Source: Liolophura sinensis
Taxonomy: Eukaryota > Mollusca > Polyplacophora > Chitonida > Chitonidae
NCBI RefSeq assembly: GCF_032854445.1
Contig: NC_088299.1
Coordinates: 12,393,608 to 12,457,607 of the forward strand
Length of the DNA: 64,000 nt
Direction: 5' to 3'
The position numbers were made by a program, and so were the translations under genes. Below are positions 21,623-32,791 of this stretch, one piece after another. The notes under the pieces were generated by a model. The model had not been told where the DNA came from. It was given only the letters and a program-made list of their open reading frames with translations, and ran no database searches. How positions within the stretch are numbered: the stretch's first letter is position 1; each line of letters begins with the position of its first letter.

Positions 21623-23483
21623 CTATGGAGAAACAGAAGTGTACATCATGACTACTGAATAAAGCTGATAAAGTTTGATGGAGATTCGATCAAACATTTT
21701 AAAGAGGACAGTTCAGTTTGAATTACGTCTTATATCATCCATGCAAGGTTATAGCACATTTGAGTTTAAAAGTAGATGAAACGTTTGAATCATTTAACTT
21801 TACAAAAGTAATTGTCAAGTAAATTCCAATATTAGGTCAGATATAACCAGCCGGCAAACTAATTAAAAAATACTTTCTCTTAAAAATAAAATGACATTTT
21901 ACACTTCCCACTCAACCTTCGAATATATATGTTCATAGCTGACTGAATAGATCAAACCGCGAAATATCACATGTTTAAGTCGGGCATACGTAAAAAGATT
22001 CAAAACGATAAAGAATGTATAGATCTTGCAAATTAGAGCGTGTCCACGATGTCTTGACCTATACATATAATATGAATTTTGCACTAGGGTTGTCTCCACG
22101 CATGTATGGATAAACTTGGCCACGGTTATATTGGTGTAAATAGTAGTGAGAACGCAAAATTAAAACACAAATCCAGTAAACATGCCGTAAATCTCGCCCC
22201 TTGTTTTCTTTCATTTGAATTATTCATTCTAAATATTTGTTGTTACTGAAAAGCGATTTTTAACTAACCGTAAGAATTGTTTGAGATTCGATGTTATTTG
22301 GAACTGAGATCAGCATAGAACTCTAATCATTTATACTTGAGTGGAAAGAAGCTAAAAGTTTCATGAGGCCATGGGATACGTCATGATTGATAAAGCGCAA
22401 ACACTGTGACCTGTTGCTCGTATACCACGAGCACTCACGGCTAAAAGGCAAGACGGTTCGGATGACGTTCCCGGGTTATAGAATATAACTCGCACCTGAC
22501 TGGTTAATATTGATAAGACAGTATTGCGTTGAATTTTCTGTTGGCTTTTTAGCTTGTTTTGAACTGAGATATCTCGGTTACGCAACATCATAAAAATAAA
22601 AGGGTAAGCTTTTTAAACTTTATGTCAGGTAATGTATCCATTGCATACAAACATTTAATATATAGCATTGTCTCTTTTTAATTCTTTTTCAACACGACCT
22701 CTCATTCATCCCAACAAACAACTCATACCTCAAGTAGTTCGAAGTGTCGAAACGGGCAGTTCTAAGGTAAAGAAAACAGGAGGGGTAGAGGGAGATAAAG
22801 AAACCACCGAAACAGAGCTTTGTAATTTGTGCTATTTACTTACCCGTATCCTGGTCTATACCTTTCATTGACGTCACCAACGCGGGGAGGGGTACCCAGT
22901 GAGGAGGGTACTTGTATCTGGCAGTGTCCAATACTAATACTAAGTCTTTGTCGGCATGATAACCACCAATAGGAGAAAAGTGACCATCGCCCGTCTGATT
23001 TAGACTTTCGCGGGAATATGTAACCACCAATATCGTCTGCTCTTGTCTCGTGACCCATTTGACCACATCTCGGAACTCGCCCGCTGTCAACTCGGCAGTG
23101 GCACGCCTGGTTTTCGCCATGAGGAAGTTGTTTTCCGCTATGCAGACGAACTGGTCCAAAGTAATTCCATCTACGGCGGCAGTGTCTACTGAGGTACAAC
23201 GACAACGACAAGCTAGCATCCTTTCGTGGTACCATCTCCATGGAAACTTCCAGACCCGGCCTGGATCCACGGACAGAGCGTTGAGCACCATAACAAGAGT
23301 GGACAATCCACAAAACGGCGGTTCGTCCTGAGTTCGGAACTGGGACACTAGTTTAAAAAAGCACTCCATATGTCCCGATCTTAAGGCCTCAGTGAAGATT
23401 TCTTTGCCTTCACGAGAAGTAAAGTCAACACAGTTGACTGGTAGTTGCTTTCTGTAGATAGGCTCCTCCAAGCTGGCCTCCAT
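21444..23483 (-). CDS. Phytochelatin synthase, two-exon model
   Basis: The enzyme is a gamma-glutamylcysteine dipeptidyl transpeptidase that makes metal-chelating (gamma-Glu-Cys)n-Gly peptides from glutathione in the cytosol. Exon 1 is 23483..22844 (ATG plus 213 codons, donor G|GTAAGT). Exon 2 is 21622..21444 (acceptor CTCCATAG, then GC AAA CCC CGG), joining in frame as the family-typical D-T-G-K-P-R-G-F. Seen: C58 in EPPFCGLSTL, H168 in GDGHFSPIGGY and D186 in LVLVLDTARYKYPPHWVPL, matching the papain-like triad of plant PCS (Cys56, His162, Asp180). PWRW and LNALSVDPGR are also conserved. The model stops at TAA 21446-21444, giving about 272 residues. That is short for animal PCS, so a missed donor and further 3' exons are possible. 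The catalytic half is complete. Confidence 0.9.
22361..22600 (-). repeat. Diverged dispersed repeat, copy 1 (in PCS intron 1)
   Basis: On the minus strand it shares blocks with the plus strand of 59230-59455: ACCAGTC..G.GCGAGTT, CTATAACCCG.GAACG, and an end reading CCCATGGCCTCAT. Translations of both retain the string RGIRAT, but neither looks like a gene. Confidence 0.5.
22844..23483 (-). CDS. Phytochelatin synthase exon 1 (catalytic domain)
   Basis: Contains the whole Cys58-His168-Asp186 catalytic core in one uninterrupted 640-base exon. The first Met is followed by ASLEEPIYRKQLP, as in family N-termini. A cysteine cluster CRCRC at residues 92-96 lies where plant enzymes also have vicinal cysteines. 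Confidence 0.93.
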
Positions 23484-24115
23484 GCTGGATAGTGTAAACA
23501 GTCCTTCTATTTATTTGTTGGAACATGGGCCTGCTGACGTTCCACGATCCTTAATTCCTATTTTAATAGACAAATATATGCACATGTCATACTTAAATCG
23601 TCTATCGCTTTTATCTATTTTATCGTCTATTACTATTTTCACTTTTGTGTTATTTTAGACATTTTCATTGTGATGGCAGCTGTAGAAATGCATGTGGACC
23701 TATATATTGTAGTTTGAACCTTCCACGCATGAATGAAAGGTCATTCCATACCTCAAGCCGCGAGCATAAAACGACCAGATTCGCTCAGGCCCGTGATATG
23801 GGATTAATATTTTGTCAGTCAATCATAGACGTTCTTGAATACTTACTATATAAATCCGTGATCAAGACCTCTAGGCCATTACATGCCAGGGTGCACTTAG
23901 TACGTTCAACACTGTCGAACCGGAAACGGTTCATGGGTGTTCTGAATGAACGTTATCAATTGTCACAATTTCTTGACCAATTTATAAAGTTATCATACTT
24001 GAAGTTTTTATTAGCAACAACACCGAAAGCTGGTTTAATTCTGCATCGAGAATTCAGGCAAACGTGTGACGTCGACACAAAATTAGTTATAGTGTTAAAT
24101 ACCCACTATATGTAG
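23484..24115. other. Upstream region of phytochelatin synthase
   Basis: The PCS 5' flank. A 156-codon plus-strand open frame (23645-24115) has no recognisable domain and runs into the SINE. No clear TATA box was found. Confidence 0.35.
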
Positions 24116-24371
24116 GGGCCTCCGTGGCTCAGTCGGTTAGCGCGCTAGCGCAGCTTGATGACCCAGAAACCTCTCACCAATGCGGTCGCTGTGAGCTCAA
24201 GTCCAGCTCATGCTGGCTTCCTCTCCGGCCGTACGTGGGAAGGTCTGTCAGCAACCTGCGGATGGTCGAGGGTTTCCTCCGGGTTCTGCCCGGTTTCCTC
24301 CCACCATAATGCTGGCCGCCGTCGTATACGTGAAATATTCTTGAGTACGGCGTAAAACCAATCAAATAAAT
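24116..24371 (+). repeat. SINE family A, full length with target duplication
   Basis: Head GGCCTCCGTGGCTCAGTCGG, box-B-like GAGCTCAAGTCC, body and tail GAGTACGGCGTAAAACC. Flanks share AAATACCCACTAT (24098 and 24372), a target-site duplication of at least 13 bp with a small indel beyond. Confidence 0.92.
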
Positions 24372-24388
24372 AAATACCCACTATGTAT

Positions 24389-25999
24389 TTATGTGTAAAT
24401 TTCGACAGATCTTATGCTGAAGATCATACCATGAAACAGACATCGTATGAGTGATTTGTTTTCTAATCATCCACTGGAGTATTTTAAACAATACAAATGT
24501 GAACCAAAAGATTGAAAACTGCAATATTCATGAGTGATTCACGGAATAATTGCTGTAATTTTTTCTAATTTTTGGTACATCTGGTCTGATCATTTAAACC
24601 AGTATAAATGTCTAAATGTAACAGGAAATTTAACACAAAAAATGAAAATTCTCTTTCATCACATGGTTGGTAAATTTTAATGAACAATATATACATATAT
24701 TTGCTTTTCCGACAGAAGAAAAAACAGAGAGAACTGTGCTCTTTTGCTTTCAGCACTACTAATAACTGTCCTAAACATTAAAATACAAGAATGATACTGT
24801 TAAAATTTATAATTAAATCGAAGAACAGTCTATCCATTAAACAGGTGCTACAAGTCAACAAAATTTCCTAAAAACACGTAACATGCATGGGGGTTTCAGT
24901 GTGTGTGTTATTTGTATTTTATTTTAAGCACTGGATTAAAAGTTGATGATTTGTTCAATTCGGGTAATCCATCGCTTTGATTCACGAAACGTCGCAATTT
25001 ATTATGGAACCAGAACGCAAAATTCTTTGCTTAGGTACTATTTTTATCTCACTTAAGTAATGTTTAACTTCCTGAAAGACTTAGGCCAAAAAGAAAGAAA
25101 TAACTTAGACAATTTACTGCACTTAGGAAGGCTCTGAAAAAGGGCCCAGCATTACAGTAAATCAAGTTGTTACCCCAATATTGAGTGAAAGTCGGCATAC
25201 AGTGAGCTGTCAAACTTAAATCCTAACGTTCAGAAGTGTGAGTCCTCATCTGGTCACAGATGAATAGCTATGGTGAAAGCTTTGAAAAGATTTATGGAAC
25301 TGTTCAGTTGAGATTAATGCGGTGTACCATACGCATGTACACAGACGACTGGAAGACTGCGAGCTCCGTAGGGCTGTAATTACATATAGTTTCACAGCCC
25401 TGTCTTATTCCATTAGCTTACCTTGAACACCTCCGTACTTTCCCTGCTGGTTTCCCTGTACTACTGCTGGGCATCAAATAATTTGTCTGTCCACAGTCAC
25501 TGTCTCTGTTATCAATTTCCCATGTGTCATCACTTGTAAATCTACACAAGCATAAAACTATAGTACAAATTATTTAAATTCCAACCCCAACCGGCATGTT
25601 TGAATGCTAAATGGAGTTGGAATTAATCCACTTTCCACTTCAGTTTCAACACCTACCTGAAATTGATAGCTGAGACGACTGTGGCTAAGGACACATCAAT
25701 TATTCGGTGGACTGCACAAGACAGGGCTGTGATACTATACGTCAAAACATGAGATAATACAGATTAAAATTAAAACTGTTAACGTAAAATGTGTAGAAAT
25801 ACGAAACAACCAGCTTTACGAGGTTACAGACCTTCCCCTACCAGTGGCTGCCTTTCTCTTCGATAGAATGTACCCTTGACCGAACTGAACACCATGGGTA
25901 GTTCGCCCCAGTTACAGGTTTGTCTTAACTAGGTCATCCAATGAAATCTTTCGGTACATATCTTCAGTCGCACAATGTTCCAATAAAAGTCCATGTTAG
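24389..25999. other. No gene firmly seen
   Basis: AT-rich. A splice-flanked open segment on the minus strand near 25840-25925 (ending at a GTAGGG donor) is not convincing alone. Confidence 0.35.
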
Positions 26000-26101
26000 T
26001 CTGGCTGTATCCGACCCACTTCCAGCAGAACTGGTCAGCCTACATCCACCAGGGGACCGGAGGTACATCCAACAGCGGGACGGACATCCACGAGGATGAC
26101 G
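26000..26101 (+). CDS. Orphan candidate exon
   Basis: A coding-looking segment between CATGTTAG and G|GTAAAG: two leading bases, 33 codons and one trailing base. The peptide begins WLYPTHFQQNWSAYIHQGTG and continues GTSNSGTDIHEDD. I do not recognise the family, and no neighbouring exon with matching phase was found. It may be a remnant of a gene or chance. Confidence 0.28.
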
Positions 26102-26339
26102 GTAAAGAATGCATGACCAAATACATGGCAGGAAATGCACATTACTTCGGTTACACTGCTCAACTGATCAACACACGTACACTACTAAAATTTATGGTTT
26201 ACTACAAAGCTACTTCAAATTATCGAACTAGTGATGAATGATTCCTTTTTCCGTTTTCCATTATATGCTTGTATCTAGTGGTGCTTTTGAATATAGGCGC
26301 TTACAAAGGCCTATATTTTAAATGTATTTTATACAGATA

Positions 26340-26578
26340 CGTGGCAGAGGTAGTTGGCACGCCAGTGCGGCACAATGACACAGGAGCCTCTTAACAATGC
26401 CATCGTTGTGAGTTCAAGTCCAGCTCATGCTGGCTTTTCCTCCGACCGTACGTGAGAGGGTCTGTCAGCAACTTGCGGATACTCTGTCCGATTTCCTCCC
26501 ACCATAATGCTGGCCGCCGTTGTATAAGTGAAATATTCTTGAATATGGCGTACAACAACAATCAAATAAATAAATAAA
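26340..26578 (+). repeat. SINE family A, diverged
   Basis: Decayed head, intact GTGAGTTCAAGTCCAGCTCA, body CCTCCCACCATAATGCTGGC and an (AAAT)n tail. Confidence 0.85.
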
Positions 26579-27674
26579 TAAATTCCGTGCAGGGCTATGG
26601 TTTTCGCATAGGTCTAACTGAAATATATCTCACTGCATCATTGATTTAATCCCCAAATGAACTAAAAAAGGTATTTAGGCTACAACTAGTAGGCCTACGT
26701 ACCGTGTGTTACCGGGTGCACAAATTTTCCACGATTCCATCATCAGCTTTCATCCTAATAATTCAAAACTAAACATGAAAAACAAACAATTCAATAAATA
26801 CAGCACTGACAAACCTGAAGGAAAAACTGAATTCTGTACTTCGCTTCTGTCTTACTGTTACAGGCGCTATCTTGACATTACACACATATTGTTAAAGCAA
26901 GCAGAGTGTGCGCAAAATACAATATTCACCAGGAGGACGGTAACTAATTTACCTTCTTATAAGTACTAAGTACAACATCCACGAGGGGGATGGTGGCTAA
27001 TTTCCCTTCCTGTGAAAGTACTTTTTTGCTTTTTTGATGATAATTGCCATAATTAATACAGAGTAAAGCTGTCCAAAGCCGGATATTACATCAGGACAGT
27101 AATATTTTTACCGTACAATTGCGATACATAACGTCACCGTAATCCAGTAAAAGTTTGATTTATGATTTGTATCTAGTGATACTGTGGCTGAGATTTTAAT
27201 TGATCCTTTTAATTAACGCCGTGTATTGCAGGCATAATTGTTCCATGATATGAAGTCAGTGCATGTATCATTAAAAACTAATCCGAGACGCTTGTGTGAA
27301 GTAGCATCGAATACTAGCCCAGTTGATGCTAAAATAGAAGATATATTGGTGACCAGTTTTATTCCCAATAATCAAGTGACAAGCCGCCTGTCCGCAAATG
27401 AAAATAATCCAGCCAAGTCCCTCGAGAATTTATTTTTTGAATATCAGTGAAAGTTTTAATATTGATAAGAAGCCGTGTATTATCGGCAAACAGATTTACT
27501 GTGCATTTCAAATTATCAACCTTATCATTTACATAAACAAGATGCGGTAACGCAATACACTCTGTTAAAGTGTAAGTTTTAATGCTTTACTCTCTATTGT
27601 TACTCGAATGTGTCTATCTAGTGAATAACGAGCACTGTCATTTCAATAATTAACCGTCATTGTCATTATATCAA
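26579..27674. other. No gene seen
   Basis: Contains two short sequences resembling the end of the orphan exon (near 26927 and 26983) and unremarkable small open frames. Confidence 0.35.
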
Positions 27675-27712
27675 TTTATTTATTTCATTTGATTGGCGTT
27701 TTACGCCTCAGC
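27675..27712 (-). repeat. SINE family A, tail fragment
   Basis: TTTATTTCATTTGATTGGCG, then TTTTACGCC; only the 3' tail remains. Confidence 0.6.
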
Positions 27713-27865
27713 AACCAAACTGGTGAGCCATTATCTCAAGTATATATCCAAATCACCAAGTATTCAAATTGTCCACTGCAGTCTTATCTGCGCCAGAACA
27801 GCTACTTATCATGGGTGTCACAATGTCTGATATACCTGTGCAGCGTCTTTCATGCACATTTCTCT

Positions 27866-28153
27866 TACTAATATGGTCGCAGTGAGATAAAACCCAGCTC
27901 ATACTGACCTCATCTCTGGTGGGAAGGTCCTACCAGCAACCTGCGGATGGTCATGGATTCCTCAGGACTCGGTTCGGTTTCTTCTCACCGCAAAGCTGCA
28001 CGCTGACAGATAATTGAATGATTATATCACTTGACGCCGCACTGGGCAATTTGGAACCATATTTTGGCGATCGCAGATGTATAAGTGAAATATTCTTAAG
28101 TATGGTGTAAACCATCAATAAGATAAATAAATAAATAAATAAATAAATAAATA
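27866..28153 (+). repeat. SINE family A with internal insertion
   Basis: Recognisable from the GGTCGCAGTGAGATAAA region to TTAAGTATGGTGTAAACC and an (AAAT)n tail. About 70 unrelated bases sit inside before TATAAGTGAAATATTC. Confidence 0.75.
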
Positions 28154-28803
28154 TACGTTTCCTTGTTTTTTTTTTTACAGCTACCTGGAACATGAGTGTT
28201 TTAAACAAGACAGTATTCGAATATGTAGTTCTGTAAAAACGGTGAATCCACAACGGAATGACGCAGGTTAAAGAAATCTACTCACTATCTGCTGTTGATG
28301 AGACGGAGAAGTGAGTCCATGGTGAGGTAAAGGCATGCCACAGAGGACCTTCAAGCGGTCTGGTCCGTTGCCACGGTCGATAAATAAAATCTGATGTGTA
28401 GGCCTATCGTTTATATATCTGCAGATTAATATGCCCAGTGTTGTGCTCCACTCGGATTTCTCTACTCACGCACTACTATTCCTCTACAAGACTTAATTGA
28501 TTAATTAATTCTTCACTAATTGTTTCGATGTTTAATAAGAACGGCCGTTAATGCATTAACCTGTTATATAAGGAATGAAGTTACTCAGCTCCACTACATA
28601 CAAATGGTTGAGATTCATGGGATGTTTTGTTATATATCTCATTAATAGCATCTGTATGAAATCGGATAGAAACTAGCATTGTAATGATTTGGATGCCGAT
28701 TTAATATGGAGCATTCCTCCATCAGTGGACTCTGTTGACTTGTTTTTTACCTGACTCCCTCCTCATTTCGTACACTTTCGTATACTGTCTTAGTATTTTG
28801 TGT
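28154..28803. other. No gene seen
   Basis: AT-rich spacer with no recognisable coding or RNA feature. Confidence 0.4.
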
Positions 28804-29285
28804 TAAAGGAGAAGAAAAACATAAAAATTATGGCAAAATCAAAAGAAAGAGTCTGAAATCTTATTTGCAAGTATGGTCTTTAATATTTTTTCGATTCGAA
28901 AAGGGTATTTGAAATATATTTTTTGTATGGTAGGTATATGGGACCATAATTTGGTATATATTATCTTTGATTAAAAATGTTATTTGAATGTAAATTTGCT
29001 GTTTATATTCAAACACATGTCTTTAATCTAAATTATGATAATATTAAAGATTATATTAAAAATATAAATATGAGCAAAACCAGGTTGAACACATTTGTTA
29101 GCTGAAATGACCAAATTCTAGTGGAAAAATATGTTTCAAAATATTTTCAAATACCCTTTTTCTCCGGAAAGAAAATATCGAAAAAAATATTGAAAGACCA
29201 CATTTACAACTATCTTTTCGCACTCTTCCATCTAAACTGTATGTAATTTTTATGTTCTCTCCACGTTTAAATATCGTTTTGGGAA
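28804..29285 (+). repeat. Fold-back repeat, copy 2, with long inverted arms
   Basis: The left arm (AACATAAAAATTATGG, TATGGTCTTTAATATTTTTT, AAAAGGGTATTTGAAATAT) is matched in inverted orientation by the right arm (ATACCCTTTTTCTCC, TGAAAGACCACATTTAC, GTAATTTTTATGTTCTC). Each arm is about 150 bp. The whole resembles copy 1 at 20998-21390 on the other strand. No coding capacity: a MITE or Foldback-like element. Confidence 0.7.
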
Positions 29286-30399
29286 GTAACCTTGCGATTG
29301 TTGAACTGGAATGTTCACTTTTTAATTGATGGCTGGTGTCCGAAAGCTTGTTTCAACGCTTACGTCATAGTCAAGAGATTTATCTTGACTAATCTGCCCC
29401 AACTGAGATTAAACTGCCCCAAACTGATATCCTTGATATCCTTGAATCTGAAAATTGGATTAAACTGATTGTTGTGTATTTTCATTCAAAGAATATTTCA
29501 CTTAGAGGAAAACGGAAACTTCCCGGGACGAATCACATAAAGCACTGATGTCGTTGTAGGCGACTGGCCTTTGCAGGACCTATAAGGTTATAATCGCGTG
29601 GGTCCAGCTTTCCATTGTCTGTCTGGTGTCCGGCCATGGACAGTTATTTCCCACAATTTCCTTCACTCATAAACAGCCTGGTGTCGTATTAGTGACAAAA
29701 CTAGGATCATAAACTCCAATCAAGTAACAAATAAATACAGAGCTATATGTTCAGTGTTATTAATGGAGGACTGCTTGGAGTAAAACACCTGGCAATGGGC
29801 TTTAGCTGATCTCCTGACAACTCGTGCATCGCTCTCTACCTTTTTGCTTTACACCACTACCACCAATAGACAAGCTTCACCTTTGGAGCCTTTGAGACGA
29901 ACGTAGGCTTGTTATTGGTTTAGCCTCATCACTTGTGTCCTGCCGCGCAACTCTTTATTCAGCATTCATGCATAATATTGTTGAAGGTTTTACTTAGGAT
30001 TATGTTGCACATACTCTAGATAATGAGAATGCATGTGTATAAAGTATTATTACAGGCAAGGTTGAGAATGTTTTCTGACATCACTTCCTGCCTTATAGCC
30101 GTGACCCCAATGGCGTTGTTCATGATTTCTGTACAAAATTTGCTATTGGTGGCAGTGATGTAAAGCGAAAGTTATATGCTTCTTCATATGTCAGGTGCAG
30201 ATTATCACTTGCAAGGCGTGCAAAGTTTGGGTGCCATTTTTCTAGAAAGTAAGTGATATGCAAAAAGTTTCATGTATGAACCCCTAAACATGCTGAACAT
30301 CCACGATCTCTGTTAAGAGCCTTTTGTCGCCAATCCCCAAGAAACATGTGAACAGGGTAAAGGGCTACATGTTTCTAAACCTGATTGCCGCTTCGTTTG
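29286..30399. other. No gene seen
   Basis: Spacer without a supportable feature. Confidence 0.4.
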
Positions 30400-30692
30400 G
30401 GGAGAGGCACAGGGTCAATCCTGGGTCGGATCACACTTAAGACCTTAAAAGAGGAAGTTGTAGCTTCCTTGCTTGGCGTTCTACATTAAGGGGATAATAA
30501 AACGACTGGTTGACACGTGCAATGGTTCGGGCGGGGAAGTTTACGTACCTTCGGTAAATCATCTCAGTGATGCAGCGGTGGAAATTCGATCTGCAACAAG
30601 AAGGCACATCACATGCATTCTAAGGATTCCGTCGTCGTCATTTGACTGAAAAATTGTTAAGTACGACGTTAAATCCTAAGCATTCAATCACT
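30400..30692 (+). repeat. SINE family B, diverged
   Basis: Shares GTTGTAGCTTCCTTGCTTGG and the tail GAAAAATTGTTAAGTACGAC with the copy at 8499-8745. Confidence 0.5.
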
Positions 30693-31134
30693 CTAAACCT
30701 GATTACACTCAATCACATTATACTGGCACAGGGCAAACTAGTTAAGTTTCTCAGTACTGAGCACACTGTAAAGTGTAGAATGTATATTGACCGGACAAGA
30801 GGATACCAACGCACAACGGCATTTTTGAGACTCAGTTTCAGTATGGCATCCGATGATGATGACTTTCGTCTTCGCAGATTAACCATCTCTCTTATGACGT
30901 TACAAACTCATTAACTCAACACATGTTCTAGGGCGCTAAAAGCCAATTACTGCTCTGTAATATTATACATTGAATCAAAGAGTTTCTGTATTGTAACAGT
31001 ACATTCCAGGTAATATGTATCACTTTCAGGAAAGTTATAGGGTTCTTCAGTCTGTAAAATATCAACAAGTTCGTATAACATTTTCTAAACCTGATTCATT
31101 TGTCCAAAAAGCCTAACATTAGAATTGAAATTTA

Positions 31135-31292
31135 TGTATTTATTTCAGTGGTACTCACAAAAATATTTGAATTATACGACGGTGACCAGCATTATGGTGG
31201 GAGGAAAATCCACGGCCATCCGCAGGTTGTTACCGGAATAGGACCGGAGGGGAAGGCAGAATGAACTGGACTTGAACTCACATGCTGCGCTA
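31135..31292 (-). repeat. SINE family A, partial
   Basis: The minus-strand copy retains GACCAGCATTATGGTGGGAG (as read on plus) and AACTGGACTTGAACTCACA; internal parts are missing. Confidence 0.75.
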
Positions 31293-31734
31293 CATTTTTA
31301 GAATTAAAACAGTATTTGGATACAGCTTTTCGATACGTTTTTCTGTGGTAGTCTTTCACTTTAATTAGGGCAATAATTGAAATCTCAGGTTTAGCGAACT
31401 TATGTATCGATTTTCATGCACATTAAGGTTTGTACCCGAGTGAAACACTGAGACAGGACAAACGCATAGTAATGTTTTATTGCAAAGTTAACCGAATAAG
31501 GTACATGTGGTAACAAATGAAAACAATCATTTAAAGATAGATTGCAAGAAAATATTCAATAACATAACAATAATAATCGGTAGCAATAAGACATCTGTAT
31601 AAGGTAAGTGTGAAAAAATTTGAATTTTGTCCGTCCGACACCTATGACTATGCTACATAAAACAATAAAACATGACCCCGCAAAATCACGAGCAGATTAT
31701 ATCATAGCGTGATAGGAAGTCTTTGATTCAACTG

Positions 31735-32404
31735 TTACTTAAACGCCATACTCAAGAACATTTCACATATATGTCGGCGACCAGACTTGGGTGGAAATAG
31801 TACATAGCCCACGACTTTCCCTCATACGGACACAAACCCCCATTACAACTTCCGTTTTTCGGAATTACAAATGTAATTCTGTGTATTTTAGGGTATAAAG
31901 TCTTTTTTTGCTGCCAGACTGTCGTTTTTGGAATTCAGGTGCATGCTTGCTACCAAAATGATGGAAAATGTCTAAGCTTTGGGTAGCTATGAGTTATAAT
32001 GATTAAAGTTTGAAATTCTGGGTGAGGGGACACAAGGAGATAAGTGGTAATGAGACTGCGAGTGACGTCCCCTTGGCGTTGCTAGGCACCCCTCCCAGCT
32101 GCCGGCATAGAAAGGTACAGATTTTGACAGTCAACCTATGTCAAGATTTCTATGGCTTCTTTCTCACAGGCTGGGGCAGGTATGCACCAAAGCTTATTGG
32201 CCACGGAATGCTTGGGACTGAGCTAAAGCGCTAAACGTTAACATTGTCGCATATGGAAAATTAATGGGGGTCTGTGGCCATACGACGCGAGAGGAAACTC
32301 GCATGAGCTGAACTTGAACTCACAACGACCGCATTGGTAAGAGGCTCCTGTGTCCTTGCGCCGCTCCTGGGTGACTGGGCTAACCACCTCGACCACAGAG
32401 GCCC
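31735..32404 (-). repeat. SINE family A split by the TIR element
   Basis: The tail half is 31735-31828 (GCCATACTCAAGAACATTTC) and the head half 32280-32404 (TGAACTTGAACTCACAACGA through to CCACAGAGGCCCC). ATACG is present at both junctions (31824-31828 and 32280-32284), the target duplication of the element inserted between. Confidence 0.85.
31829..32279 (+). mobile_element. TIR element, copy 2, intact (451 bp)
   Basis: Left end GACACAAACCCCCATTA; the right end read inverted is GGCCACAGACCCCCATTA. The 5-bp ATACG duplication (or 4-bp ATAC) lies in the host SINE. It encodes no transposase. A 74-codon frame (32010-32234) contains KFWVRGHKEISGNETASD, resembling the W-V-x-G-H...G-N-E-x-A end of an RNase H domain of non-LTR elements. 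It lacks the retrotransposon present in copy 1, so it represents that element's empty site. Confidence 0.85.
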
Positions 32405-32675
32405 CAGATATCGCATGTCCATGCCAACGTAATGCGTATTGTTTGATAATAATGATGTGCTTGATAATCTTTACAGCGATATTGTATAATATAATATGAG
32501 GGTCTCTAATATCATTCTATTTCACCTAAAAGAAGTATTCCTGAGAAATAACCGTTGCCCTATCTATGAATCTCAATTGTACATCTGTGACAATTCATGT
32601 TACTGATCATGGTCGCTGTCAATTAGTAATTGTGTAAATACGAGCATGCGCCTCATACAGAGGTCAGGAAAAACG

Positions 32676-32791
32676 TTAAAACATGAAGTATCTCTGCGCA
32701 AGCGCGAGTCGGTTAGCCGGAGGGCACGTTAGTTGCTCTTCGTCGTCGTCTTCGGTTTTTTTAATGGTTACCTTGTAGGAGCCTGGATCAA
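32676..32791 (-). CDS. Urease exon 23 (C-terminus and stop)
   Basis: DPGSYKVTI, an acidic DDDEE loop and [18 protein letters not shown], then TAA. The ending matches the family's -AQRYFLF. The acidic loop replaces the usual short D-G-E turn. Confidence 0.95.
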
